From contig WRCT01000077.1 in assembly GCA_009783775.1 (NCBI GenBank), positions 1 to 8,031 of the forward strand: a stretch of DNA of 8,031 nt. Direction: 5' to 3'. The DNA is from Clostridiales bacterium. GTDB lineage: Bacteria; Bacillota; Clostridia; Christensenellales; CAG-138. The notes beneath the pieces are model-generated. The model did no database searches and was not told the DNA's origin. It saw nothing but the letters and a program-made list of their open reading frames with translations. Positions within the stretch are counted from its first letter, which is position 1, and each line of letters begins with the position of its first letter. The translations under genes and the position numbers were made by a program. Below, piece by piece: positions 1 through 6,106 of the stretch.

Positions 1-120
1 CAATGGGGCCCACTGATTAAATCGTGAGGTGGAATAGTCGGCCTGCCCAAAACTCCTATGTTGGGACCATTCTGATAGCCAATCTACACGGCGAACGATT
101 TAATCAGGGGTTCCAATGAC
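1..120. repeat. Short segment with inverted repeat ends (possible mobile element remnant)
   Basis: A 13-base sequence, CTGATTAAATCGT at 13-25, recurs as its exact reverse complement at 95-107. The bases outside it are also partly matched (CAATGGGG at 1-8 against GGGGTTCCAATG at 107-118), so the arms may be about 25 bases with mismatches. Between them a smaller stem is possible (CCCAA at 46-50 with TTGGG at 61-65). There is no open reading frame. A MITE, or the non-coding end of an insertion sequence lying to the left of the window, would look like this. I cannot name a family. The left edge is cut by the window. Confidence 0.45.
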
Positions 121-139
121 ACAAACCCCAATCCCCAAC

Positions 140-196
140 GTCATTGCGAGGCGCACACAGGCAGCGCATACGGGGAGAAACACGACGAAGCAATCC
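140..196. repeat. Dispersed intergenic repeat (GTCATTGCGAGG...GAAGCAATCC type)
   Basis: The segment begins GTCATTGCGAGG and ends CGAAGCAATCC, the two ends of a repeat that I recognise as recurring between genes in many bacterial genomes. The middle differs from the usual short form. It lies in the gap before the LRR lipoprotein gene and has no coding content on either strand that looks real. The identification is from memory of the motif; only one copy is in this window. Confidence 0.5.
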
Positions 197-237
197 AGTT
201 ACCAAGAGGCATAAAACGCCATCGGGAGACAAAAATC

Positions 238-1494
238 ATGAAAAAACTTGCCCTATATATTCTCATCGTCTCGCTCTTATCCGGCCTTGCCGCGTGCGAC
301 GGGCGCGGTGCGGTATTGGTGGAGGAACCGACCGACCCGCCCGAGACGACCACACCCGCCGCGACGGCCAGAGTGACCCCTTCGCCCCGCCCCTCGCCCT
401 CACCCTCGCCCCTGCCAACGGCCCCGCCTGGTGCGGTACTTTCCGGTACGGTCGGCAAAAACATCTTCTGGGAAGTTGATCCCGAAACCCGCACCTTGAC
501 CCTTTCGGGCGCGGGTGCGATTCCGGATTACATGGCATACGATGTTGGTGGGTGGAAGGACTGGCCGCCGTGGGTTGAATTCAACAGTTTCCCCTGGGGG
601 TACAGCGTGAACTTGATTGATCGTTTGGTCATCGGGGAGGGGATAACGAAAATCGGAGCGGGGGCCTTTGAGTTTATGTACCTTGCAGAAGTTATTCTGC
701 CGGATAGCTTGAAAATCATCGGTGAAGCCGCGTTTCGAACGTGTACTGCTCCCGGTTTTGCCATACCGCGAAACGTTGCAGTCATTGAGGAAAAAGCCTT
801 TGCGGAATGTAGTATCAGCGCGTTTTCGGTTGCGCCCGAAAACAAAGCCTTCTGCGCGGTGGACGGCGTGTTATTCGACAAGAAGATGGCGCGTCTGATT
901 TCCTATCCGAGCGGCAAAGAGACCGTGAAGTATGAGGTGCCCAAGACAGTCAAGAGTATTGAGAGCTATGCGTTTTCTGCTGGGCTCAACGAAGATAGTT
1001 TATTAGAAGAAATCATCTTGCCGGAAGGTCTCATTTCCATCGGAAATGCCGCGTTTTCGTGCAGAGGCAATCTGACGAAGATGAATCTTCCCAAAAGCCT
1101 GCGTGCCATCGGATGTGCGGCGTTTTGGGGAACAGGAATACAAGAGTTTGTCATTCCTGAGGGCATAAAAGAAATTGCGCCCAACACGTTTGATTATGTT
1201 TCGCCCGGGAACGATCTGAGCCTGCGGCGCATTGCCCTGCCTTCCTCCCTGAAGAAAATAGACAAGTTGGCCTTTGTATTCTGCTCTGAGCTCTCCGAGG
1301 TTTACTTCTTGGGCAAACCTCCGACGTTGGTGTACGATGACTATGAGGAAGCCTACCCCTTTGACTTTGCCGGCGATAAATTCATTCTCTACTACCCCCG
1401 CAAGCTGGCGTCCTATTGGGCGCCGAAGGGGGAGACGACATGGCACGGGTTTCCCATCGAACCCTACGACGAGCTGCCCGATTGGGCGCGGTAA
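238..1494 (+). CDS. BspA-like leucine-rich-repeat surface lipoprotein
   Basis: This is a 418-residue exported protein. Residues 1-20 form a lipoprotein signal: MKK, a hydrophobic stretch, then the lipobox LAAC with the lipidated Cys at 20. Residues about 29-65 are a Pro/Thr/Ser-rich low-complexity linker (VTPSPRPSPSPSPLPTAP). Residues about 66-115 match the small domain that often precedes such repeats (SGTVGKNIFWEVD, LTLSGAGAIPDY). From about 128 to 350 there are LRR_5 (BspA/TpLRR) repeats with the pattern 'I-x-x-x-A-F...L..V.LP.SL..IG..AF', including a typical VDGVLFDKK insert. The C-terminus ends with the usual FLGKPPTL...YYPRKLASYW...TWHGFPIEPY. It is therefore complete. A GGGAGA site at 223-228 precedes the ATG. 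The family is usually cell-surface and involved in adhesion or binding; the ligand cannot be told. It stands alone, with a terminator just downstream. Confidence 0.9.
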   Translation: MKKLALYILIVSLLSGLAACDGRGAVLVEEPTDPPETTTPAATARVTPSPRPSPSPSPLPTAPPGAVLSGTVGKNIFWEVDPETRTLTLSGAGAIPDYMAYDVGGWKDWPPWVEFNSFPWGYSVNLIDRLVIGEGITKIGAGAFEFMYLAEVILPDSLKIIGEAAFRTCTAPGFAIPRNVAVIEEKAFAECSISAFSVAPENKAFCAVDGVLFDKKMARLISYPSGKETVKYEVPKTVKSIESYAFSAGLNEDSLLEEIILPEGLISIGNAAFSCRGNLTKMNLPKSLRAIGCAAFWGTGIQEFVIPEGIKEIAPNTFDYVSPGNDLSLRRIALPSSLKKIDKLAFVFCSELSEVYFLGKPPTLVYDDYEEAYPFDFAGDKFILYYPRKLASYWAPKGETTWHGFPIEPYDELPDWAR

Positions 1495-1521
1495 AGATTC
1501 TTCACTTCGTTCAGAACGACA
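1494..1521. repeat. Dispersed intergenic repeat (AAGATTCTTCACTTCGTTC type)
   Basis: AAGATTCTTCACTTCGTTC followed by AGAACGACA is a widespread bacterial intergenic repeat; its reverse complement translates to the familiar spurious peptide SERSEES. It starts on the last base of the LRR gene's TAA stop codon, so the repeat abuts the gene directly. The motif is recognised from memory; a genome search would show the copy number. Confidence 0.6.
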
Positions 1522-1573
1522 ATGGTATGTTCGCATGGTTCGCGGTTTGTCAATCCTCCGGCGCTTTGCGCCC

Positions 1574-1599
1574 CCTCCTTTCAAAAGGAGGCTTTTTTT
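1574..1599 (+). terminator. Rho-independent terminator after the LRR gene
   Basis: CCTCCTTT (1574-1581) pairs perfectly with AAAGGAGG (1584-1591), followed by C and a run of seven T (1593-1599). Stem plus U-tract on the plus strand is the standard intrinsic terminator form. It sits 80 bases after the LRR gene stop. The stem belongs to a repeat-like unit (from about 1550, with GGCGC TTT GCGCC just upstream). Confidence 0.85.
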
Positions 1600-1654
1600 A
1601 TTCCGCAGAAGGTTTTTTGTCCCGCGTGAGCGCAAGGCTCCTTTTGCCAGGGTT

Positions 1655-1680
1655 CCCACCCAATTCGCAAATTGGGTGGG
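1655..1680. repeat. Perfect inverted repeat nested in a repeat mosaic
   Basis: CCCACCCAATT (1655-1665) and AATTGGGTGGG (1670-1680) are exact reverse complements around the four-base loop CGCA. It appears to interrupt a second unit: a left part (GGCTCCTTTTGCC, 1637-1649) and a right part (GAGGAGCTGTCGCC, 1688-1701) would themselves form one palindromic repeat if joined. It could act as a terminator on neither strand, as no T-tract follows. Confidence 0.6.
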
Positions 1681-1695
1681 ATGGTGTGAGGAGCT

Positions 1696-1749
1696 GTCGC
1701 CGTAAGGCGACTGAGGATTTTGTCCCCTGTCCCCTGTCAACTGTCCACT
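1696..1749. repeat. Hairpin plus CTGTC-rich dispersed repeat, copy 1
   Basis: GTCGCC (1696-1701) and GGCGAC (1706-1711) form a hairpin with loop GTAA. Then comes GGATTTTGTCCCCTGTCCC and the 16-mer CTGTCAACTGTCCACT at 1734-1749. The 16-mer recurs exactly at 4144-4159, and a variant in reverse orientation lies at 2640-2667, so this is a real repeat within the window. The copy overlaps the 3' end of the minus-strand permease gene and supplies its stop. Confidence 0.75.
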
Positions 1750-2621
1750 GATTCACGGCGGTGTCCCGCGCGGTTAAAGATCAGCGCGCCCAATAGGATA
1801 ATACTGCCGCCGATCCAGGTCCAGAGGTCCGGCACTTCGCGGGCAAAAAGAAAGCCCAAAAGCCCCGCCAAAAAGGGCGTGAAGAACATATAGTTGGTGA
1901 CATAGGACGTGCGCGGCGCGAGCGCGAAGGCCCTGGCCCAGGCGATATAGGCGATCGCGCTGGGCAGTACGCCCATAATGGACACCCAAAGCAGGGCGGA
2001 GGGCGGGGCCTGGGCGGCCTCGGCCACGGCTTGGGGCGCGAACACCGCCAGCAAAAGCGTGCCCGCGAACATACTGTAGGCCGTGGTCTGCAACGCGGAG
2101 TAGGTGCGGGTCAACCGACGCTGCAGCAGGTTGTAGCCGCAGACAAGAAAGGCGGCCAGCAGCGTCCACAGCGCGCCCGCGTTCGCGGTAAAGGCGCCTT
2201 GGGCCATGGTCAGGATCAAAATGCCGCCGAACTCCACGCCGATGGCAAGCCATTGCGGGCCACGCAGTTTCTCGCGGAAGAAGAGCACGGCCAACAGTGC
2301 GGTAAAGACGGGCACGCCAGCCAAAATCACGCTGCTGGTGGCGGAGGTGATCGTGGCGATGCCGATGTTAAACGCGATCATATAAAGGAAAAAGCCCATC
2401 GCGCCCGCCAGCAGGAACCAGGGCAGGTCCTTCTTTTTGGGCAGTGGCAGCTTTTTGATCAGGCAGAGTACAAGCAGCACGGCCGAGGCGGCGGCGTAAC
2501 GCAAAAAGCCCAGCGAAAAAGGGGTGAAGCTTTGCAGCGCCAGCTTGGTTAAGGGAAAGGCCAGCGACCAAAGCAGGATCGTGGTGGCGGCAAAGGGGTG
2601 GAAGGTGTTTTTGAGTTTCAT
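1737..2621 (-). CDS. EamA/DMT-family inner-membrane transporter
   Basis: This is a 294-residue very hydrophobic protein with about ten predicted membrane segments, the usual size for the 10-TMS drug/metabolite exporter group (EamA). Two related halves are visible. The first covers about 10-140: TTILLWSLAFPLTKLAL, then LRYAAAS, then VPVFTALLAVLFFREKL, ending GGILILT. The second covers about 147-284: ALWTLLAAFLVCGYN, YIAWARAFALAP, FTPFLAGLLGFLFAREVP, then W..IGGSIILLGA. Positive residues lie in cytoplasmic loops, such as KKLPLPKKKD at 56-65. The substrate cannot be assigned; relatives export amino acids, metabolites or drugs. The ATG at 2621-2619 has a GAGG five bases upstream. The last codons (ESVDS) and the TGA lie inside a dispersed repeat, so the native C-terminus may have been altered slightly. 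It is a single-gene unit read towards the LRR gene. Confidence 0.88.
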   Translation of the reverse strand: MKLKNTFHPFAATTILLWSLAFPLTKLALQSFTPFSLGFLRYAAASAVLLVLCLIKKLPLPKKKDLPWFLLAGAMGFFLYMIAFNIGIATITSATSSVILAGVPVFTALLAVLFFREKLRGPQWLAIGVEFGGILILTMAQGAFTANAGALWTLLAAFLVCGYNLLQRRLTRTYSALQTTAYSMFAGTLLLAVFAPQAVAEAAQAPPSALLWVSIMGVLPSAIAYIAWARAFALAPRTSYVTNYMFFTPFLAGLLGFLFAREVPDLWTWIGGSIILLGALIFNRAGHRRESVDS

Positions 2622-2639
2622 GCGTGCCTCATTCTTTGG

Positions 2640-2689
2640 TTGACAGTTGACAGGGGACAGTTGACAGACCGCTCACGCGGATTTTTGTC
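2640..2689. repeat. CTGTC-rich dispersed repeat, inverted copy, with hairpin
   Basis: Plus-strand bases 2640-2667 contain TTGACAG three times (TTGACAGTTGACAGGGGACA, then GTTGACAG). This is the reverse orientation of the copies at 1721-1749 and 4131-4159. Next to it CCGC (2669-2672) pairs with GCGG (2677-2680) around TCAC, followed by ATTTTTG, and GACA (2663-2666) can close on TGTC (2686-2689). The permease gene is thus flanked by inverted copies of the same repeat family. The TTGACA hexamers match a -35 element, but no suitably spaced -10 follows. Confidence 0.7.
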
Positions 2690-2697
2690 ACTCGTTT

Positions 2698-2725
2698 ATA
2701 ATAGCATTTTATTCTAAAAAAACAA
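2698..2725 (-). promoter_or_regulatory. Weak candidate promoter for the EamA/DMT permease
   Basis: On the minus strand TTGTTT (2725-2720) and TATTAT (2703-2698) are 16 bases apart in an AT-rich stretch, about 77 bases before the permease ATG. The -10 is fair (five of six bases match TATAAT) and the -35 weak. No better pair was seen on this strand between the permease start and the opposite promoter at 2737-2766. Confidence 0.3.
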
Positions 2726-2736
2726 AGGAAAATCTA

Positions 2737-2766
2737 TTGCCCTTTCGCGGGGCTTTCTGCTATACT
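2737..2766 (+). promoter_or_regulatory. Candidate promoter for the yhaM-like gene
   Basis: TTGCCC (2737-2742) and TATACT (2761-2766) are 18 bases apart. The -10 matches five of six consensus bases and the -35 four of six. Transcription would start near 2773, about 294 bases before the ATG at 3067, leaving a long structured leader. Confidence 0.55.
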
Positions 2767-2772
2767 GTTTCA

Positions 2773-3066
2773 TAATGGGGAAGAAGTTGGACGTGGAGGA
2801 AATTGTAGGCCAATCTCCTTTCAAAAGTGTTAGGAGATTGGTGAGGATTTTTTACCGCCAGCGCGGAGCAGGAGAGAATCGTAGCAGGCGGCCTCAGTGC
2901 ACCCCATCAAGTCTGCGGACTTGGCGGGGACCCCGCCGTTGAACGACGGCGACAATGCCCGGGCCCCGACACGATCGCCCGGTATTCGGTCCGGGTGATG
3001 TGTTGGGTGGTTTCGGCGGTGAAAAAGACCGCCAAGATACAACGCTTTTAGAAGGAGATTGGCATA
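2773..3066 (+). promoter_or_regulatory. Long structured 5' leader, possible cis-regulatory RNA
   Basis: No convincing gene lies in these roughly 290 bases. Several stems are visible: CAATCTCC (2811-2818) with GGAGATTG (2833-2840), then a T6 run at 2848-2853; GGCGGGG (2923-2929) with CCCCGCC (2931-2937), which competes with CGCCGT (2934-2939) pairing to ACGGCG (2946-2951); and GGCGGT (3015-3020) with ACCGCC (3028-3033). The ten bases AGGAGATTGG occur twice, at 2832-2841 and at 3053-3062 over the Shine-Dalgarno site. Both are perfectly complementary to CCAATCTCCT at 2810-2819, so the leader could hide or expose the ribosome binding site. I do not recognise it as a known riboswitch or T-box; the T-box tail motif is absent. 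Confidence 0.45.
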
Positions 3067-4029
3067 ATGGGAAGAATGAGAATGTTGCGCGAGGCGAACG
3101 GGCAGGCCGTAGAGGGTTTTTGCCTGGTCAAAAGCGCGGCCGTGCGGCCCAATGTGCGCGGCGTGGAGTACCTGGACATGGTCCTGGCGGACTGCGACGG
3201 CGAGTGCGTCGCCAAGCTTTGGGACTACTCCGCCGCCAATCATGGCCAGTTTGAGGCCGAGGACCTGATCAAGGTGCGCGGCACGATCTCGCTTTGGAAG
3301 GAATCCGAGCAGCTTAAGATCGACAAGATTCGCCATGCCCTGCCCGACGAGCTGGACATGAACTGCATTGTGCCCTGCGCGCCGATCGACCCCGAAGAAG
3401 TGTTCGACGAGCTGATCGCGCTGGCGGGTGACTTTGCCGACAAAAACCTCAAGGCCATCGTTCAGCATTTGTACCGCGAGAATCGGGATGCCCTGCTGTC
3501 CGTGCCGGCGGGCGTCAAACTGCACCACGCCACACGCGGCGGGCTGCTGCACCATACCCAAGCGGTGGTGCGCCTGGCGCAGGCGATCGCCGCGCTTTAC
3601 CCCGAACTGGACAAAGATTTATTGCTGACGGGCGCCATGCTGCATGACATCGGCAAGCTGACGGAATTGAATTGCGGCGCGCTCGGCATCGCCACGGGCT
3701 ACACGGGCGCGGGCCAGCTGTTAGGGCACATCACCATCGGCGCGAATATGATAGCTGAGGCCGCCAAAAAGCTGAACGTGCCCGACGAAACGGCCACACT
3801 GCTTTGCCATATGCTGCTCTCGCACCACGGCTCGCTGGAGTTCGGCAGTCCCAAGCTGCCCCTCTTCCCCGAGGCGGAGGCGCTGTCCGTCTGCGACCTT
3901 CTCGACAGCAAGCTCTATGAGATGTTCGCGGCGCTGGAAAGCGTCGCGACGGGCGGTTTTTCCGAACGGCAGTGGGCGCTGGATAATAGGCAATTGTATC
4001 AACACGGCAGGAAGATTGAAAGAGAGTAG
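3067..4029 (+). CDS. yhaM: 3'-5' exoribonuclease, YhaM family (OB-fold + HD domain)
   Basis: This 320-residue soluble protein is close to the usual 310-320 of YhaM, a Firmicute nuclease that trims RNA (and single-stranded DNA) from the 3' end using a metal ion. Residues about 15-90 are an OB-fold nucleic-acid binding domain (GFCLVKSAAVRPNVRGVEYLDMVLAD...AKLWDY...VRGTISLW). Residues about 150-300 are the HD phosphohydrolase domain: GGLLHHTQ with His162/His163, the signature LHDIGK with His193-Asp194, His221 in GHITIG, LLSHHGSLEFGSP with His253/His254, and Asp277/Asp280 in VCDLLDSKL. All expected metal ligands are present. The ATG at 3067 is nine bases after AGGAG (3053-3057). The gene has its own promoter and long leader. 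A plain HD-family phosphohydrolase is the alternative, but the OB+HD order fits YhaM. Confidence 0.88.
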   Translation: MGRMRMLREANGQAVEGFCLVKSAAVRPNVRGVEYLDMVLADCDGECVAKLWDYSAANHGQFEAEDLIKVRGTISLWKESEQLKIDKIRHALPDELDMNCIVPCAPIDPEEVFDELIALAGDFADKNLKAIVQHLYRENRDALLSVPAGVKLHHATRGGLLHHTQAVVRLAQAIAALYPELDKDLLLTGAMLHDIGKLTELNCGALGIATGYTGAGQLLGHITIGANMIAEAAKKLNVPDETATLLCHMLLSHHGSLEFGSPKLPLFPEAEALSVCDLLDSKLYEMFAALESVATGGFSERQWALDNRQLYQHGRKIERE

Positions 4030-4035
4030 GCCAAA

Positions 4036-4063
4036 GTGTTGAGAGTGGAGTGTTGAGAGTGGA
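4036..4063. repeat. Two tandem 14-bp units after yhaM
   Basis: GTGTTGAGAGTGGA is repeated exactly twice (4036-4049 and 4050-4063), followed by a partial third GTG. It begins seven bases after the yhaM stop. The GAGAGTGGA core resembles the reverse complement of the TCCACTC end of the CTGTC repeat at 4154-4160, so the gap could fold back on itself. Confidence 0.7.
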
Positions 4064-4072
4064 GTGAAGGAA

Positions 4073-4121
4073 AAAACTGCTGACGCAGTTTTACATAATG
4101 AAAAGGTTTTCGGAGAAAACC
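4073..4121 (+). terminator. Two adjacent hairpins, likely transcription end of yhaM
   Basis: AAAACTGC (4073-4080) pairs with GCAGTTTT (4085-4092) around TGAC, and GGTTTTC (4105-4111) pairs with GAAAACC (4115-4121) around GGA. The first has T4 in the 3' arm but no longer T-tract, so termination is likely rather than certain. It would separate yhaM from fhs. The A-rich 5' arm and T-rich 3' arm could also work on the other strand. Confidence 0.5.
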
Positions 4122-4126
4122 CTCCT

Positions 4127-4160
4127 CAACTGTCCCTTGTCACCTGTCAACTGTCCACTC
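4127..4160. repeat. CTGTC-rich dispersed repeat, copy 3
   Basis: CAACTGTCCCTTGTCACCTG leads into the 16-mer CTGTCAACTGTCCACT (4144-4159), identical to 1734-1749 and in the same orientation. It lies directly upstream of fhs, with only about 20 bases between it and the fhs ribosome binding site. A poor promoter-like pair, TTGTCA (4137-4142) and TAAATC (4161-4166), falls over it; I give that little weight. Confidence 0.75.
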
Positions 4161-4194
4161 TAAATCAAGAACGATAAATAAGGAAAGAAACATC

Positions 4195-5862
4195 ATGAAG
4201 AGTGATATCGAAATCGCACAAGCAACTACGCTAAATCCCATCTCCGAGATCGCGGAGAAAGCGGGCATTGACGCCAAATACCTCGACCATTACGGCAAGT
4301 ATAAGGGCAAGATCGACGCCGCACTGCTGCGCGAAACGGCGGGCAAGGACGGCAAGCTGATCCTCGTGACCGCCATGTCACCCACGCCTGCGGGCGAGGG
4401 CAAGACCACCGTGACCATCGGCCTGGCGGACGGGTTGGCCTGCATCGGCAAAAACGTCATGGTCGCCCTGCGCGAGCCTTCCCTGGGGCCCGTGTTCGGC
4501 GTGAAGGGCGGCGCGGCCGGCGGCGGTATGTCGCAGGTCGTGCCCATGGAGGATATCAACCTGCACTTTACCGGCGATTTTCACGCCATCGGCGCGGCGA
4601 ACAATCTGCTGGCGGCCATGCTGGACAATCACATTCATCAGGGCAACGCGCTGGGGCTCGACCCGCGTCGTATTGTCTGGAAACGCTGTGTGGATATGAA
4701 CGACCGGCAGCTGCGCTTCGTCGTGGACGGCCTGGGCGGCAAGATCAACGGCGTGCCGCGCGAGGACGGATTTGACATCACCGTGGCGAGCGAGATCATG
4801 GCGGTGCTCTGTCTGGCGACGGATCTGGTCGATCTCAAGGCGCGGCTGGCGCGCATTATTGTGGGCTATACCTGGGCAGACGAGCCGGTCACGGCGGGCG
4901 ATCTGAAGGCAGCGGGCGCGATGACCGCGCTGCTCAAGGACGCGATCCGGCCCAATCTGGTACAGACGTTAACACACACGCCCGCGCTGGTGCACGGCGG
5001 CCCGTTCGCGAATATCGCGCACGGCTGTAACTCGGTGACGGCGACAAAGATGGCGCTGCACCTTGCCGACTATGTCGTGACCGAGGCGGGCTTTGGCGCG
5101 GACCTGGGCGCGGAAAAGTTTTTGGACATCAAGTGCCGCGCGGCCAAGCTCACCCCCGCCGCTGTTGTGGTCGTGGCGACCATTCGCGCATTAAAAATGC
5201 ACGGCGGCGTGGCCAAGAGCGACCTGGGCGCGGAGAACGTGCAGGCGGTGGCCAAGGGTATGCCGAACCTGATCCGTCACGCGGTCAACCTGCGCGACGT
5301 GTATGGGTTGCAGCCGCTCGTGGCGATCAACCGGTTCACGGCGGATACCGAGGCCGAGATGGCCCTGGTCGAGGAGGCGACCCGCGCGGCGGGCCTGCCC
5401 TGCGTGCGTTCGGACGGCTGGGCCGAGGGCGGCAAGGGCGCGCAGGAACTGGCGCGCGCGGTGGCGGCGCTTTGCGAAGAGCCCTCCGCGTTTACCTATG
5501 CTTATGAAGACGAACTCTCCATCGAAGATAAATTAAACGCGATCGCAAAAAAGGTCTATCACGCGGACGGCGTGAGCCTGACCGACGCGGCCAAAAAGCA
5601 GGCGCGGCAACTGACCGCGCTGGGGTTCTCGGACCTGCCGATCTGTATGGCCAAGACGCAGTACAGCTTTTCGGACAATCCGAAACTGCTCGGCGCGCCG
5701 AACGGGTTTACGGTCACGGTACGCGCGCTGCGCGTCTGCGCCGGCGCGGGCTTTATCGTGGCCCTAACCGGCGATATCATGACCATGCCCGGCCTGCCGA
5801 AAGTGCCGGCGGCCGAGAAGATTGATGTCGATGAGAACGGGGTCATTTCGGGAATGTTTTAA
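4195..5862 (+). CDS. fhs: Formate-tetrahydrofolate ligase
   Basis: This is the ATP-dependent ligase that joins formate to tetrahydrofolate to give 10-formyl-THF, for purine and formyl-Met synthesis and, in acetogens, the methyl branch of the Wood-Ljungdahl pathway. At 555 residues it has the normal length. Visible marks: an N-terminus typical of the family (IAQATTLNPISEIAEKAGI); the P-loop TPAGEGKTT at 64-72; the family signature REPSLGPVFGVKGGAAGGG at 93-111; the conserved TGDFHAIGAANNLLAAMLDNH at 126-146; the second signature ALVHGGPFANIAHGCNS at 264-280; and VVATIRALKMHGG near 326-338. No residue looks missing. The ATG follows AAGGAAAG (4180-4187). No other folate gene (folD, fchA, metF) is in the window, so it seems to be a single-gene unit here. 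No ZTP (pfl) or THF riboswitch motif was found upstream. Confidence 0.97.
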   Translation: MKSDIEIAQATTLNPISEIAEKAGIDAKYLDHYGKYKGKIDAALLRETAGKDGKLILVTAMSPTPAGEGKTTVTIGLADGLACIGKNVMVALREPSLGPVFGVKGGAAGGGMSQVVPMEDINLHFTGDFHAIGAANNLLAAMLDNHIHQGNALGLDPRRIVWKRCVDMNDRQLRFVVDGLGGKINGVPREDGFDITVASEIMAVLCLATDLVDLKARLARIIVGYTWADEPVTAGDLKAAGAMTALLKDAIRPNLVQTLTHTPALVHGGPFANIAHGCNSVTATKMALHLADYVVTEAGFGADLGAEKFLDIKCRAAKLTPAAVVVVATIRALKMHGGVAKSDLGAENVQAVAKGMPNLIRHAVNLRDVYGLQPLVAINRFTADTEAEMALVEEATRAAGLPCVRSDGWAEGGKGAQELARAVAALCEEPSAFTYAYEDELSIEDKLNAIAKKVYHADGVSLTDAAKKQARQLTALGFSDLPICMAKTQYSFSDNPKLLGAPNGFTVTVRALRVCAGAGFIVALTGDIMTMPGLPKVPAAEKIDVDENGVISGMF

Positions 5863-5903
5863 GCCTATCGGCTTTCGAAAAAATGATATTATCATTTTTT
5901 CGA
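5861..5903. terminator. Paired hairpins at the fhs 3' end, likely terminator
   Basis: AAGCC (5861-5865) and GGCTT (5870-5874) form a short hairpin starting on the stop codon. Directly after it TCGAAAAAATGATA (5875-5888) and TATCATTTTTTCGA (5890-5903) make a perfect 14-bp inverted repeat around one base. The six T are inside the 3' arm instead of after it, so this is not a textbook terminator, but its position and symmetry suit a bidirectional one. Confidence 0.55.
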
Positions 5904-5912
5904 GGGTTACGA

Positions 5913-6027
5913 CATTTTGCTGTTCCTGCGGAACGGTCGCAAAATGCCGCAAGGGGTGAGCTAACGGCCGTGCACACCGCCCTTGCCCACGAATTGTTGT
6001 GGGATCAAGGGGTCGCGACCCCTTGAT
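5913..6027. repeat. Cluster of four hairpins/palindromes after fhs
   Basis: In order: CATTTTGC (5913-5920) with GCAAAATG (5939-5946), containing GTTCC (5922-5926) with GGAAC (5930-5934); GCAAGGG (5949-5955) with CCCTTGC (5980-5986); CCCAC (5986-5990) with GTGGG (5999-6003); and a perfect 24-bp palindrome at 6004-6027 with arms ATCAAGGGGTCG and CGACCCCTTGAT and no spacer. No open reading frame of note is present. This may be a palindromic repeat mosaic or a structured RNA; the sequence alone does not decide. Confidence 0.55.
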
Positions 6028-6073
6028 AATCCCCCTTGGGGTTCATGCGTTTGCAGCAGATGTTTTGAGTGTG

Positions 6074-6101
6074 TTGACAAAACCGAAAACCGTGGTATAA
6101 T
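6074..6101 (+). promoter_or_regulatory. Promoter of the candidate antitoxin RNA
   Basis: TTGACA (6074-6079) and TATAAT (6096-6101) are both perfect consensus hexamers, 16 bases apart. It is the best promoter in the window, yet no protein gene follows on this strand; transcription from about 6107 runs into a terminator some 85 bases on. A strong promoter driving a short untranslated RNA is expected for a type I antitoxin. Confidence 0.85.
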
Positions 6102-6106
6102 ATGAA

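Noticed and set aside
1003..1740. Long minus-strand frame (245 codons) opposite the LRR gene
   Set aside because: It is antisense to a clear gene and its N-terminal part is translated repeat DNA (SERSEES). Dense GC-rich frames of this kind are shadows.
2775..2942. Roughly 55-codon frame from ATG at 2775 in the yhaM leader
   Set aside because: The ATG would lie within a few bases of the predicted transcription start with no Shine-Dalgarno site, and the product is Arg/Pro-rich as expected for random GC-rich DNA.
3003..3020. GGGTGGTTTCGGCGG resembling the T-box tail motif
   Set aside because: The conserved GGTGG..ACCGCG core is not matched, no antiterminator/terminator with U-tract follows, and yhaM is not an aminoacyl-tRNA or amino acid gene.
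2830..3561. 243-codon minus-strand frame opposite yhaM
   Set aside because: It overlaps the HD/OB exoribonuclease in antisense, shows no domain, and runs through the structured leader.
4030..4194. ZTP or THF riboswitch before fhs
   Set aside because: These are known upstream of folate genes, but neither conserved core is present; the gap is tandem units, hairpins and a dispersed repeat.
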